From contig SUXH01000005.1 of NCBI GenBank assembly GCA_015061055.1, positions 83,536 through 147,535 of the forward strand: a stretch of DNA of 64,000 nt, given 5' to 3'. The position numbers and the translations under genes are program-made. How positions within the stretch are numbered: the stretch's first letter is position 1; each line of letters begins with the position of its first letter. The stretch comes from Bacteroidales bacterium. Lineage in GTDB: Bacteria > Bacteroidota > Bacteroidia > Bacteroidales > Muribaculaceae. The notes under the pieces are model-generated. The model was given only the letters and a program-made list of their open reading frames with translations. It was not told the origin of the DNA and ran no database searches. Positions 1 to 8,906 of the stretch are shown here, one piece after another.

Positions 1-718
1 TGGTTACAGGAACTTCGGCCGTAGGAATGAGGTAAAGATTGTCGAGTCCGCAGTGGTACATTTGACCTTCCTTGTCGGGAAGTTGTCCTGTTCCGTATCC
101 GGAAGCTTCGTTAACGACGTAAGGTGGTTGCACTTCGATATATCCGGCATTGCTTGCTTCGTCGAGGAAGAATTGTATAAGTGCGCGTTGCAGGCGAGCA
201 CCTTTGCCGATGTATACCGGGAATCCTGCGCCTGTGATTTTTACACCAAGGTCGAAATCGATGATGTTGTATTTTTTAGCCAAATCCCAATGAGGTAGAG
301 CGTCATCGCCAAGTTCAGGCATAGCACCACCTTCCTTTTCGACCACGTTGTCTTCGGCAGTTTTGCCAAGTGGCACCATATCGCAAGGAAGATTAGGGAT
401 ATTGAGAAGAATGTTTGTGATTTCGTCTTCAGCAACTTTCAATTCTTCATCGATAGCCTTGTTATTCTCTTTGAGTTCGGCTACTTTAGCTTTTGCTTGT
501 TCGGCTTCATCCTTTTTGCCTTGTTTCATCAAAGCTCCGATAGCAGCCGCCATTTTATTGAGTTCGGCAGCTTGGTTGTCGCGTGCTTGTTGTCGATTGC
601 GGCGCACTTTGTCGAGTTCGATGATACGTTCGATAAGAGCTCGAGCATCGAAGTGTTTTACAGCCAATCGTTCGATAACAGCTTCGGGGTTCTCTTTAAT
701 TACAGATAGAGTTAACAT
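1..718 (-). CDS. serS: Seryl-tRNA synthetase, N-terminal part (runs off window)
   Basis: The enzyme charges tRNA-Ser with serine in the cytoplasm. About 239 codons are visible; the 3' end lies outside the window. The protein begins MLTLSVIKENPEAVIERLA, the usual SerRS start. Residues about 30-110 form the charged antiparallel coiled-coil arm that binds the tRNA, and the start of the class II core follows (FPVYIGKGARLQRALIQFF, then TAEVPVT at the edge). The ATG at 718 is preferred because it gives this canonical N-terminus. It is the last visible gene of the minus-strand run that begins with the division cluster, 21 bases after the YqeY-like gene. Confidence 0.95.
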   Translation of the reverse strand, partial: MLTLSVIKENPEAVIERLAVKHFDARALIERIIELDKVRRNRQQARDNQAAELNKMAAAIGALMKQGKKDEAEQAKAKVAELKENNKAIDEELKVAEDEITNILLNIPNLPCDMVPLGKTAEDNVVEKEGGAMPELGDDALPHWDLAKKYNIIDFDLGVKITGAGFPVYIGKGARLQRALIQFFLDEASNAGYIEVQPPYVVNEASGYGTGQLPDKEGQMYHCGLDNLYLIPTAEVPVT

Positions 719-739
719 TTTTGTATGTATGTTTTGTGA

Positions 740-1192
740 TTAATTGTTCAATAGTTCTTTCACTTTAGCCGAAATGGCACGTCCTTCGGCTTTACCGGCA
801 AGTTGTTTAGATGCAACTCCCATCACTTTTCCCATATCTTTAGCCGAAGTTGCTCCTACTTGAGCGATTATTTCGTTGAGGGCAGCAGTGAGTTCTTCAT
901 CGTTGAGTTGTTTAGGCAAATACTCTTCGATAATAGCGGCTTCGAGTAATTCGGCGTCGGCAAGGTCTTGACGTGCTTGTGATGTGTATATGTCGGCCGA
1001 TTCTTTGCGTTGTTTCACCATTTTGGTTAGAATCTTGATAGCCATATCATCGGAGAGAGTACCATCGCCTCCTTTAGCTGTTTTAGCTTCAAGAAACTCT
1101 TTTTTGATGCCACGAAGAGTTTGTAAGCGAGCTTGCTCACGAGCAAGCATCGCTTTTTTTATGTCGTTATTGATGGTTTCAAATAAATCCAT
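740..1192 (-). CDS. GatB/YqeY domain protein
   Basis: A protein of 150 residues (MDLFETINNDIKKAMLARE at the start) that matches the YqeY family in length and sequence throughout: an N-terminal helical domain, then a small C-terminal domain with EEYLPKQLNDEEL and the AKDMGKVMG motif shared with the tail of GatB. The family is linked to tRNA-dependent amidotransferases, but its exact role is unknown. I chose the ATG at 1192; an upstream ATG at 1201 would add three residues. It lies directly downstream of ftsZ, a common position in Bacteroidetes. Confidence 0.9.
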   Translation of the reverse strand: MDLFETINNDIKKAMLAREQARLQTLRGIKKEFLEAKTAKGGDGTLSDDMAIKILTKMVKQRKESADIYTSQARQDLADAELLEAAIIEEYLPKQLNDEELTAALNEIIAQVGATSAKDMGKVMGVASKQLAGKAEGRAISAKVKELLNN

Positions 1193-1225
1193 AGTTAACA
1201 ATTTTATTGGTGTATAATATATTTT

Positions 1226-2590
1226 TTAATCAAAACTGATTGTTCTTTTTGCTTGTTGAGGCTCTTGTTGAGGCTCAGGCTTCACTTCATTGTTTTGCGG
1301 AGTGTTGATAATGTCGTTTATCGTGTCCTTGAACTTAGAATCACGTCGGAATGTAGGAGTTCGCTCAATCATATCTACTACTTCATCGTTGTCGTATTCG
1401 TCGAGCGAAAGCACGATGTATTTGGCTCGAGCGGTGTTTTGCAAAGCTTCAGGACCATATATTTCAAAGATACGGTCTTGCGCCTTTTCGGGGTCGGGTT
1501 CGCTCGGTTTACTTTGTATCGACATTGGTCGAGGCTTGCTTGGAGTAACGGGCTTAGGAGCCACTTCGTCGTTGAGCGACACGTTGAATCCTGAAGCAAG
1601 GATAGTCACTTTAATCTTTTCACCAAGAGAGTCGTCGGTAGCTACCCCCCAGATAACATCCAGCCCATGAGTGAACTTGCACATAAATTCACGCATTTCA
1701 TCTACTTCGCTCATTACGAAACGATGATTAGCTTTAGTTGAGAAGTAGATGTTGACAAGGATACGTTTAGATCCATAAACGTCACGATTGCGCAACAATG
1801 GAGATTTAAGAGCTTCTTCGATAGCCTTAGTCATACGTCGCTCTCCTTCGCCATATCCCGAACTGATGATAGCTACGCCACCATCCAAAAGAGTGGTGCG
1901 TACATCGTTGAAGTCGAGGTTGATTTTACCTTGAGTGGTGATGATTTCAGAGATACTGCGAGCTGCTGTAGATAGAGTGTCGTCGGCTTTACCGAATCCT
2001 TCCAAGAAGTCGAGTTCGCCGTATATTTCGGTGAGACGTTGGTTGTTGATTACAAGCAGTGCATCGACATATTTGCTCATCTCTTCGGCACCATTGAGCG
2101 CCTTGATAATTTTCTTTTCCCCTTCGAAAAGGAAAGGAATAGTAACGATACCTACGGTAAGAATGTTGTGTTCGCGTGCAATGCGAGCCACTACCGGAGC
2201 CGCACCTGTACCTGTACCTCCCCCCATACCGGCAGTGATAAATACCATCTTGGTATCATCTTGGAAAAGTTTGGCAATCTCTGCGGAGCTTTCTTCGGCT
2301 GCCGCTTTAGCCACTTCGGGCTTGTTGCCTGCCCCAAGTCCATGAGTAGTGTTAGGCCCGAGAAGAACTTTAGTGGGCACTTTAGAACCATTAAGAGCTT
2401 GGCGGTCGGTGTTGCACACCACGAAAGAAACCCCTTTTATATTCTGAGTGAACATATGATTGATGGCATTGTTACCTCCACCACCAACACCAATCACTTT
2501 GATGATTTTTTCTATTTCGTTATCGTCGCTGAAACCGGGATTGTTGATTACATCTTCCGGCACGTTGTTTATATCGTTGAATCCTTGCAT
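1226..2590 (-). CDS. ftsZ: Cell division protein FtsZ
   Basis: Tubulin-like GTPase that forms the division ring at midcell. The nucleotide-binding core begins near residue 30 (KVIGVGGGGNNAINHM), and the tubulin signature GGGTGTGAAP lies at about 123-132. The 454 residues exceed the E. coli length because of a long C-terminal linker (about 330-454), rich in Pro, Glu and Gln, as is usual in Bacteroidetes. It ends RTISFD, so the conserved tail that binds FtsA is not of the E. coli type. It follows ftsA after a 137-base gap holding a promoter-like -7 box, so it may have its own promoter in addition to read-through. Confidence 0.98.
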   Translation of the reverse strand: MQGFNDINNVPEDVINNPGFSDDNEIEKIIKVIGVGGGGNNAINHMFTQNIKGVSFVVCNTDRQALNGSKVPTKVLLGPNTTHGLGAGNKPEVAKAAAEESSAEIAKLFQDDTKMVFITAGMGGGTGTGAAPVVARIAREHNILTVGIVTIPFLFEGEKKIIKALNGAEEMSKYVDALLVINNQRLTEIYGELDFLEGFGKADDTLSTAARSISEIITTQGKINLDFNDVRTTLLDGGVAIISSGYGEGERRMTKAIEEALKSPLLRNRDVYGSKRILVNIYFSTKANHRFVMSEVDEMREFMCKFTHGLDVIWGVATDDSLGEKIKVTILASGFNVSLNDEVAPKPVTPSKPRPMSIQSKPSEPDPEKAQDRIFEIYGPEALQNTARAKYIVLSLDEYDNDEVVDMIERTPTFRRDSKFKDTINDIINTPQNNEVKPEPQQEPQQAKRTISFD

Positions 2591-2655
2591 ATCTAAAAAA
2601 GTAGTTGAATTAGGTTAATCTGTTGTGATTAATATTCACTTAACCAAATCGAATG

Positions 2656-2663
2656 CAAAATTA
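2656..2663 (-). promoter_or_regulatory. Possible -7 box upstream of ftsZ
   Basis: On the minus strand this reads TAATTTTG, matching the Bacteroidetes -7 consensus TAnnTTTG, 66 bases upstream of the ftsZ start, in the longest gap of the cluster. No clear -33 TTTG was found at 19-22 bases, so the call is weak. Confidence 0.3.
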
Positions 2664-2727
2664 CGCAGAAAATGGTTAATAGATAATTAATTACACAATA
2701 TTTTTTTAAATGAAACCAAAACGATTG

Positions 2728-4071
2728 TTAATCGTAGCTGCCGTCTTCGTCTTCTTCGGTTGAATTTTCGGTGAAAATATTCTTAAGTTTTGTCAATAGA
2801 TTCAACCCTTGTTTCTTACGGCCGTCGTTAGACTTATCGGTCTCTTTCGTTTTCTTAACATCAACATTTTTGTTATCGGTATCTAATGGTTCTTGCTCAA
2901 TATCTTCGGGTTTGTTGATACGAGTAATGCAAGATGTTTCGGGGTCGATGCGTTCGGCAACTTCGGTAGCAATCGAAGCGGCTTGAATGTAAAGATCGGA
3001 TTCCTGAGCTTTCTTTGAAAGAATGTTGATGTGTTGAGGATAAGTTCCGAATTTTACTTTTGGGTGGCAACTCTTTTCGATTAATTCTCGGAAACCATTG
3101 AGCTTGCTAGCGCCACCGATAAGAATGATACCATGAGCCAAATCTTCAGGATTGATATTGGCAAATTTAAATTGTTCGTTGATGTTGGCAATTATTTCGC
3201 CACTGCGTGCAACCACAAGTTTTGAAATATCTTGTACCATAATACCGTCGATTTGTGCCGATTGGTCAAGACTCTCGCTTGGCGGCATAGCGTTGCCTGC
3301 CGTAATCTTCAGATTTTCGGCATTTTCTTCGAGTACGTTAAGACTCATAATGTCGCGAGTTATATTTCGTCCTCCGAAAGGAAGTGTCGCTAAGTGTAAA
3401 AGAGCATCGTTCTTATAGATGGACACAGTGGTGGTTTCGGCTCCCAAGTCGACAAGCATACAACCGAGTTGTCGTTCGTCGTAAGATAGAACGTGCTTTG
3501 CAACAGCAAGAGGAGTAAGAATGATACCATTAACCTTGATGCTTGGGTCGATAACACGTTGTAGATTAGCTTTGAGCGTGCTTTTTCCAATAATAGTATT
3601 GATAGTAGCCGATATGTTGGAAGCAAAAGTTCCGACAGGTTTTTTTGCCTCTACGTTGTCGATAAGGAATCGTTGAGGAACTACATCGAGAACATCGAAA
3701 CCGGTTTTAGTTGTTTTTCGCCCTTCTTGCAAAATTTCGTTTATGATGTCCTGAGTGATAGGAGTTTCAATGCTGAATTGCTTTTTCACTTGCACAATTT
3801 CATTGCGGATAGAACGTCCGGCGAGACTTAGGTAGATGCTTGTAACTTCGGCATCTTTGATTTGTGCATTAAGTTTGGCGATAACTTCGTTGATGTTACG
3901 TTTTACTTCTTCAACATTCTTGATGCATCCATATCGCACACTTTCGCTGATTTTTGTTTCTTGAATAGCTCTAATAGAAACGGCTTCTTCCGGAAGTTCT
4001 TTTTGAGCGATAACGCCTACAATTTTGGAACTACCAATCTCTATGGCGATGATATACTGTTTCTTTTCCAT
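2728..4071 (-). CDS. ftsA: Cell division protein FtsA
   Basis: Actin-like ATPase that tethers FtsZ to the inner membrane. Residues 8-20 (IAIEIGSSKIVGV) form the phosphate-1 loop, LVDLGAETTTVSIY near 210 is phosphate-2, and GIILIGGASKLNGF near 320 is the adenosine motif. The inserted SHS2 subdomain lies between. After residue about 390 comes a charged linker, then GLNLLTKLKNIF close to the end, a plausible amphipathic membrane-targeting helix, followed by an acidic tail. Length (447) is slightly over the E. coli protein. It sits between ftsQ and ftsZ. Confidence 0.97.
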   Translation of the reverse strand: MEKKQYIIAIEIGSSKIVGVIAQKELPEEAVSIRAIQETKISESVRYGCIKNVEEVKRNINEVIAKLNAQIKDAEVTSIYLSLAGRSIRNEIVQVKKQFSIETPITQDIINEILQEGRKTTKTGFDVLDVVPQRFLIDNVEAKKPVGTFASNISATINTIIGKSTLKANLQRVIDPSIKVNGIILTPLAVAKHVLSYDERQLGCMLVDLGAETTTVSIYKNDALLHLATLPFGGRNITRDIMSLNVLEENAENLKITAGNAMPPSESLDQSAQIDGIMVQDISKLVVARSGEIIANINEQFKFANINPEDLAHGIILIGGASKLNGFRELIEKSCHPKVKFGTYPQHINILSKKAQESDLYIQAASIATEVAERIDPETSCITRINKPEDIEQEPLDTDNKNVDVKKTKETDKSNDGRKKQGLNLLTKLKNIFTENSTEEDEDGSYD

Positions 4072-4111
4072 ATCTTAGCTTGAATAGTATTTAAAGGTGT
4101 TTTAATTCGGA

Positions 4112-5014
4112 TTAATTTCTGTTGAAAGCATTTTTTACTTTGTTTTTTGGTGAAGTCTTCTTTGTTTCGGCCGATGGTTTCGGTGTTGTTTCTTTAGGCA
4201 GAATAATCGATTCCAAATGAGGAGCATCATCTTCTAACGTAGAGTCAACAAAAAGCACCGGCTTGATTCTTTTCGAGCGTCGGTTTGCCACGACTTGATA
4301 ATTCCATTTGAGTGAAATGGTGTCATAAGTGTCCCATCCTTTTACCGGCATTACTTCCTTATAGAATAGTTTCAATTTGGCAAATTTGTTATCAATGTTG
4401 GTGTTGTTTCCAAAGTTGATAAAGTGCCCGTAGATTGAAGGAATGATTATTATGTTGTTCTTGTCCTTTACAGAGTACATAGTTACGAGTTCGTTCAAAG
4501 ATGGTTTGTTGCTAACATATTTTGCAATAGGAAGCACAACAAGAGCATCGGCAGGATTTTGGAAATTTCCGCTTACGATAGGAACTTCGGTGTGAATTGA
4601 GTTAGTGGCTTTCATTGCTTTTCCATCCTTGTTGACGTAGAACGATTCGCTTCCATCGAAAACTCTGAGTACAGGAATCAATTGAGCTGTGTAAACGTGA
4701 AGTTTTCCGTTTTTCATCATTACACATTCAGCCTTTTCGAGGTATTCTGAGTTGTTGAAGAACTTCTCGATAGTGTCGGTATTTATTTCAGAGATATTCT
4801 TTCCTGTTGGGTTAAGTTGAGCTTTGTTAAGCATATTCATAAGTGTTGTGCGATTAACAAAAGCCACTGTGTCGTCATTCTCTATGTCAATAACAACTTC
4901 GTTGCACGTTCTTGTATCGGCTTGTATGTTGGCCCAAATGAAATTAATCACGAGTCCTCCACAAGCCGCTATAAGTGCAATATATTTGAGTATGTTGAGA
5001 ATCTTTTTCAGCAT
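4112..5014 (-). CDS. ftsQ: Cell division protein FtsQ
   Basis: Bitopic division protein with a short cytoplasmic start, one membrane helix (about residues 9-28, ILKYIALIAACGGLVINFIW) and a periplasmic part holding a POTRA-like region followed by the FtsQ beta domain. In the divisome the family bridges early and late proteins. Sequence identity to E. coli FtsQ is low, as in all Bacteroidetes, so position carries much of the call: its start overlaps the last 7 bases of murC and ftsA follows. The C-terminus is a Lys/Pro/Thr-rich tail. Confidence 0.9.
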   Translation of the reverse strand: MLKKILNILKYIALIAACGGLVINFIWANIQADTRTCNEVVIDIENDDTVAFVNRTTLMNMLNKAQLNPTGKNISEINTDTIEKFFNNSEYLEKAECVMMKNGKLHVYTAQLIPVLRVFDGSESFYVNKDGKAMKATNSIHTEVPIVSGNFQNPADALVVLPIAKYVSNKPSLNELVTMYSVKDKNNIIIIPSIYGHFINFGNNTNIDNKFAKLKLFYKEVMPVKGWDTYDTISLKWNYQVVANRRSKRIKPVLFVDSTLEDDAPHLESIILPKETTPKPSAETKKTSPKNKVKNAFNRN

Positions 5015-6384
5015 TTTTTCTGGAGAATATCACATATTTGAGGTAGAAAGTCGCACACGTCGCCTGCACCCACAGTCAATAAAACATCAAAGTTATGATT
5101 TTTTATTCGTTCAATCAAATGTTTCTTTTCGCAAATGCTTTTATTGTCGCATTTTATGTCGTTGAGGATAATTTCGGAAGTTACACCCGGAATCGGTAAT
5201 TCTCGAGCAGGGTAAATCTCGGTAAGCCACACTTCATCGGCATCGGAAAGCGCTTGGGCAAATTGAGGCGCGAAATCGCGAGTGCGCGAATAGAGGTGAG
5301 GCTGGAAAATAACAGTGAGACGACGATCGGGGTACAATTCCTTAACACTGCGAATGCTTGCTCTCAGTTCATCGGGATGATGGGCATAATCATCGATAAC
5401 GACAGGCATATCGGCTTGTTTCAACCAAAAGTCGAAGCGACGTTTCGCTCCTTGATATGTGGCAATGCCGTTGCTGAGTTCATCATCGGCAGCACCGGCT
5501 AACCAACACGCAGCCATAGATGCTATGGCATTGTCGATGTTGATATCGACAGGAACACCTAATGATACGTTTGTGATAGTTCCTTTGGGATGTACGAAAT
5601 CAAATGTTATTTCGCCATTACCTTTCTTAATATTTTCGGCGTGGAAATCTCCTTCATCGCGTGAATAAGAATATACAGTAACACCTTCGGCAGGGCGAGC
5701 TTTCAGTTTAAGTCCTGTGTGTGTGATTAGATGTCCGTCGGGGCGTACCAATTCGGTGAAATGAGCGAAACTTTCGAGATACGCTTCCTCAGTGCCATAG
5801 ATATCGAGGTGGTCGGGGTCGGTTGCCGTAATAACAGCGATGTACGGTTTCAACCAATGAAACGAGCGGTCGAATTCATCGGCTTCGATTACAGAGTATT
5901 CAGTGCCGGGCGATAAAAGCAGGTTACTGTTATAGGGTTTGAGAACACCTCCGAGAAAGGCATTACATCCTACAGCCGAGTTGTGTAAGATGTGCCCAGC
6001 CATACTTGAAGTGGTAGTCTTACCATGAGTTCCGGCAAAACAAATTCCTTTGGAACTTGCTGTGATGAGTCCGAGCACCTGTGCGCGCTTCATAATGGTG
6101 AATCCGTTGGCAGTGAAATATTGGAGCCCTTCGTGAGATTGAGGAACGGCAGGGGTGTATACCACAAGAGTGGATTCCTTGTCGAGACAATAGTCGGGAA
6201 TGAGGTTGGCGTTTTCGTCGAAAACAATCTCAACCCCCTCCTCGATGAGTTTGCGGGTGAGCTCGGTGGGTGTTCGGTCGTAGCCTGCCACTTTCTTCCC
6301 CAAAGAGAGGAAAAAGCGTTCGAGAGCAGCCATACCGATACCGCCTGCTCCTACGAAATATATGGAATTGTATTTTGTAATCAT
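5008..6384 (-). CDS. murC: UDP-N-acetylmuramate--L-alanine ligase
   Basis: Adds L-alanine to UDP-MurNAc, the first amino acid of the peptidoglycan stem. The N-terminal Rossmann domain opens with YFVGAGGIGMAALERFF; the ATP P-loop of Mur ligases is GTHGKTTTSS near residue 118; the central domain carries EADEFDRSF and the C-terminal domain DDYAHHPDELRAS and FQPHLYSRTRDF, all typical of MurC rather than of MurD, MurE or MurF. Its start overlaps the murG stop by four bases (ATGA arrangement), implying translational coupling. Confidence 0.98.
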   Translation of the reverse strand: MITKYNSIYFVGAGGIGMAALERFFLSLGKKVAGYDRTPTELTRKLIEEGVEIVFDENANLIPDYCLDKESTLVVYTPAVPQSHEGLQYFTANGFTIMKRAQVLGLITASSKGICFAGTHGKTTTSSMAGHILHNSAVGCNAFLGGVLKPYNSNLLLSPGTEYSVIEADEFDRSFHWLKPYIAVITATDPDHLDIYGTEEAYLESFAHFTELVRPDGHLITHTGLKLKARPAEGVTVYSYSRDEGDFHAENIKKGNGEITFDFVHPKGTITNVSLGVPVDINIDNAIASMAACWLAGAADDELSNGIATYQGAKRRFDFWLKQADMPVVIDDYAHHPDELRASIRSVKELYPDRRLTVIFQPHLYSRTRDFAPQFAQALSDADEVWLTEIYPARELPIPGVTSEIILNDIKCDNKSICEKKHLIERIKNHNFDVLLTVGAGDVCDFLPQICDILQKKC

Positions 6385-7502
6385 TTTGAAGATGAGTTTT
6401 TATCGATTATTTCAAAAACCTTGTCAACAATGCGCTCGGCAGCATGGTCAAGAGCCATTTTAGAGATGTTGGTAGCAAGTGAATTGAGTTTTTGTTCTTG
6501 ATTCACAGTGCATAATATGGTGTTGACGAGTTGCTGTGAGCATTGAGAGTCGGTAACCATAATAGCCGCATCTTGCTTGACAAGCGCAATTGCATTTTTT
6601 GTTTGGTGGTCTTCGGCTACGTTGGGCGATGGGACAAGGATACAAGGCTTACCAAGCAGTTGCAGTTCGGAAATGGAACTTGCACCTGCACGTGATACCA
6701 CGAGGTCGGCAGCGCGATAAGCTATGTCCATATCGTTGACGAATGCCATTTGTTTTACGTTTTTTGCCGAAGATTGTTCGAGAGCCTTTCGGCATTCTTC
6801 ATCGTAGAATTTACCTGTCTGCCAGATGAATTGCAAGTTGTCCTCGGCAGCGATGAGTTCAAGTCCTTCCGATATGCTGTTGTTGATAGTTCGCGCTCCA
6901 AGACTGCCCCCAATAATCAGTACAGTGCGTTTGTGAGGATTCAGTTCGAAGTGAGCGCGTGCATCTTCCTTCGATAGAGAGCATTGCAAAAGAGAACTTC
7001 TCACAGGGTTACCTGTAAGCACGATCTTCTCAGCAGGAAAGAAACGCTCCATACCATCGTATGCAACGCATATAGCGTGAGCATTGTTTGCAAGCATTTT
7101 GTTTGTTACGCCTGCATAAGAATTTTGTTCTTGAATAAGGGTGGGGATATTATGCTTTTGTGCAACTTTAAGCATAGGTCCGCTTGCATATCCACCCACT
7201 CCGATGGCTATTTGTGGTTTGAAGTCTTTTAAGATGTTTTTAGCCATAGAAAGGCTCTTGAAAAGTCGAAACACCACTTTTATGTTGTTGAATATATTCT
7301 TTCGGTCGAATCCACTCACAGGTAACCCAATAATGCGGTATCCTGCCGCAGGAACTTTTTCCATTTCCATACGATTGTCGGCACCTACAAATAGAATGTC
7401 GGCATCGGGATAACGATGCTTAATCTCGCCGGCAATGGCAAGAGCAGGGAAAATGTGTCCACCTGTACCCCCACCGCTAATAAGAATCTTTGGTTTGTTC
7501 AT
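6381..7502 (-). CDS. murG: UDP-GlcNAc transferase MurG
   Basis: Transfers GlcNAc to lipid I to make lipid II on the inner face of the membrane. It is a GT28 glycosyltransferase of two Rossmann-like halves. Near the start it has ISGGGTGGHIFPALAIA, the lipid-binding glycine loop; VGGYASGPML follows near 105, and the sugar-nucleotide site is IGGSLGARTINN near 200 and VSRAGASSISEL near 265. I prefer the ATG at 7502 (MNKPKILISGGG) over 7511. The gene lies between ftsW and murC. Confidence 0.97.
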   Translation of the reverse strand: MNKPKILISGGGTGGHIFPALAIAGEIKHRYPDADILFVGADNRMEMEKVPAAGYRIIGLPVSGFDRKNIFNNIKVVFRLFKSLSMAKNILKDFKPQIAIGVGGYASGPMLKVAQKHNIPTLIQEQNSYAGVTNKMLANNAHAICVAYDGMERFFPAEKIVLTGNPVRSSLLQCSLSKEDARAHFELNPHKRTVLIIGGSLGARTINNSISEGLELIAAEDNLQFIWQTGKFYDEECRKALEQSSAKNVKQMAFVNDMDIAYRAADLVVSRAGASSISELQLLGKPCILVPSPNVAEDHQTKNAIALVKQDAAIMVTDSQCSQQLVNTILCTVNQEQKLNSLATNISKMALDHAAERIVDKVFEIIDKNSSSK

Positions 7503-7530
7503 ATTGCACATATTGTGTAAAAAAAAGATG

Positions 7531-8895
7531 TTATTGAATAGGGTTTACTGCACGGAGATTTTCGGGTAATTGCTCGTGTTCGATTTTCTTCAGTTCCTTG
7601 TCGTAGGCATTCTGTATGGCATAACGGCTCACACTTAACATAATACCGAAAGCCGCACTTACCATAATAGTCGATGTACCACCCATAGAAACGAGAGGTA
7701 ATTGCTGCCCGGAAACAGGAACAACACCTGTGTTGATAGCCATATGAAATAGCGCTTGAAGTGAAATCATTACTGACATACCCATAACGAGGAATGAAGG
7801 GAAAGCGTAGGAGCATTGAAAAGCAATTTTCTTGGCTCGGAATACTAATGCCACAAATAAAATAAGTATGAAAATCCCTCCAATAAGTCCTAATTCTTCA
7901 ACTATAATGGAATAAATATAATCGGAGAAAGCAAGAGGCAAACGGCTACATTCTCGTGAATTGCCAGGTCCTACTCCGGTAGGGAATATGCCTAATTGGT
8001 TACTGTTGGCTTGAGCCATACGAGCGTACATCTCTTGTCGGTTTTTGCTGTTCATTTCTTGGTCGACAAGTTGAGGAGGGGTGTAGTGGCGAATGAAACG
8101 AGCCACCCATGTGCCCCCGCGTCCAAAGTTGTTGACAAGGAATTGCACAAGAGCATTATCTTCGGGAAGAACATCGCTGTTGTCCGATTTTGCTACAACT
8201 TCAGTCTTGGCATCGATGTTTAGATTCTCCTCTTTAGAGTCGTTATAGCTCTTGATAGAAAAGAATATTACAGCAAAGATGCCATATACGAGGATTACTG
8301 CTCCGATTTTTTTAAACTTGGCACCGCTTATCAACATCATAATGAACGAGATTCCCATTAGAAGCATTGTGTTGGTAAGCCCTTGAGAGAATGTGAGCGC
8401 ACTGTAGAAAAGCACTAATGTGGCACATAGAATGATGCCTCGATTGGAGACGTCTTCACGTTTTTGATGACTTGCCGATACCCAAGCAATGAGTGCAACA
8501 ATCGACACTTTTGCCATTTCGGCCGGCTGAATCGAGAAAAAGCCGAGATTTATGGTACGCTTTGCTCCATTGATGTCTTGTCCGATAATAGGAGCAAGAA
8601 TAAGAGCAAGAATGGTTACGGCAGCAAGAATTGTAAATAGTTTAGGGAAATTTTTGTAGTTGGTGAAGTAGAACACCAATAGAGCACAAAATCCTACCAA
8701 TAGCAAGATTCCATGCTTAAAAATAGGAGCGTACATACCGGCTCCGGTGCCAATGATTTGACTTGATGCACTGAAGCTTTCAATGATAGAGATGAGCACC
8801 AATGATATGTAAATTCCCCATATCACAGGGTCTCCGATGTTTCGATAGCCTTTTTTTGTCTTGGCTTCGGCTGTGGGTGTAGTTTCTTTTGTCAT
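7531..8895 (-). CDS. ftsW: Lipid II polymerase FtsW (SEDS family)
   Basis: SEDS-family peptidoglycan glycosyltransferase that works with the PBP encoded upstream in this cluster. The 454 residues contain about ten hydrophobic helices. Family motifs visible include NLGFFSIQPAEMAKVSIV, IFPTGVGPGNSRE and NTGVVPVSGQQLPLVSMGG. The open frame extends upstream into murD, but the ATG at 8895 (MTKETTPTAEAKTKKGYRN) gives the proper short cytoplasmic N-terminus and clears murD, so I chose it. A periplasmic loop with acidic and Asn-rich residues lies in the middle. Confidence 0.96.
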   Translation of the reverse strand: MTKETTPTAEAKTKKGYRNIGDPVIWGIYISLVLISIIESFSASSQIIGTGAGMYAPIFKHGILLLVGFCALLVFYFTNYKNFPKLFTILAAVTILALILAPIIGQDINGAKRTINLGFFSIQPAEMAKVSIVALIAWVSASHQKREDVSNRGIILCATLVLFYSALTFSQGLTNTMLLMGISFIMMLISGAKFKKIGAVILVYGIFAVIFFSIKSYNDSKEENLNIDAKTEVVAKSDNSDVLPEDNALVQFLVNNFGRGGTWVARFIRHYTPPQLVDQEMNSKNRQEMYARMAQANSNQLGIFPTGVGPGNSRECSRLPLAFSDYIYSIIVEELGLIGGIFILILFVALVFRAKKIAFQCSYAFPSFLVMGMSVMISLQALFHMAINTGVVPVSGQQLPLVSMGGTSTIMVSAAFGIMLSVSRYAIQNAYDKELKKIEHEQLPENLRAVNPIQ

Positions 8896-8906
8896 AATAC
8901 TATTTT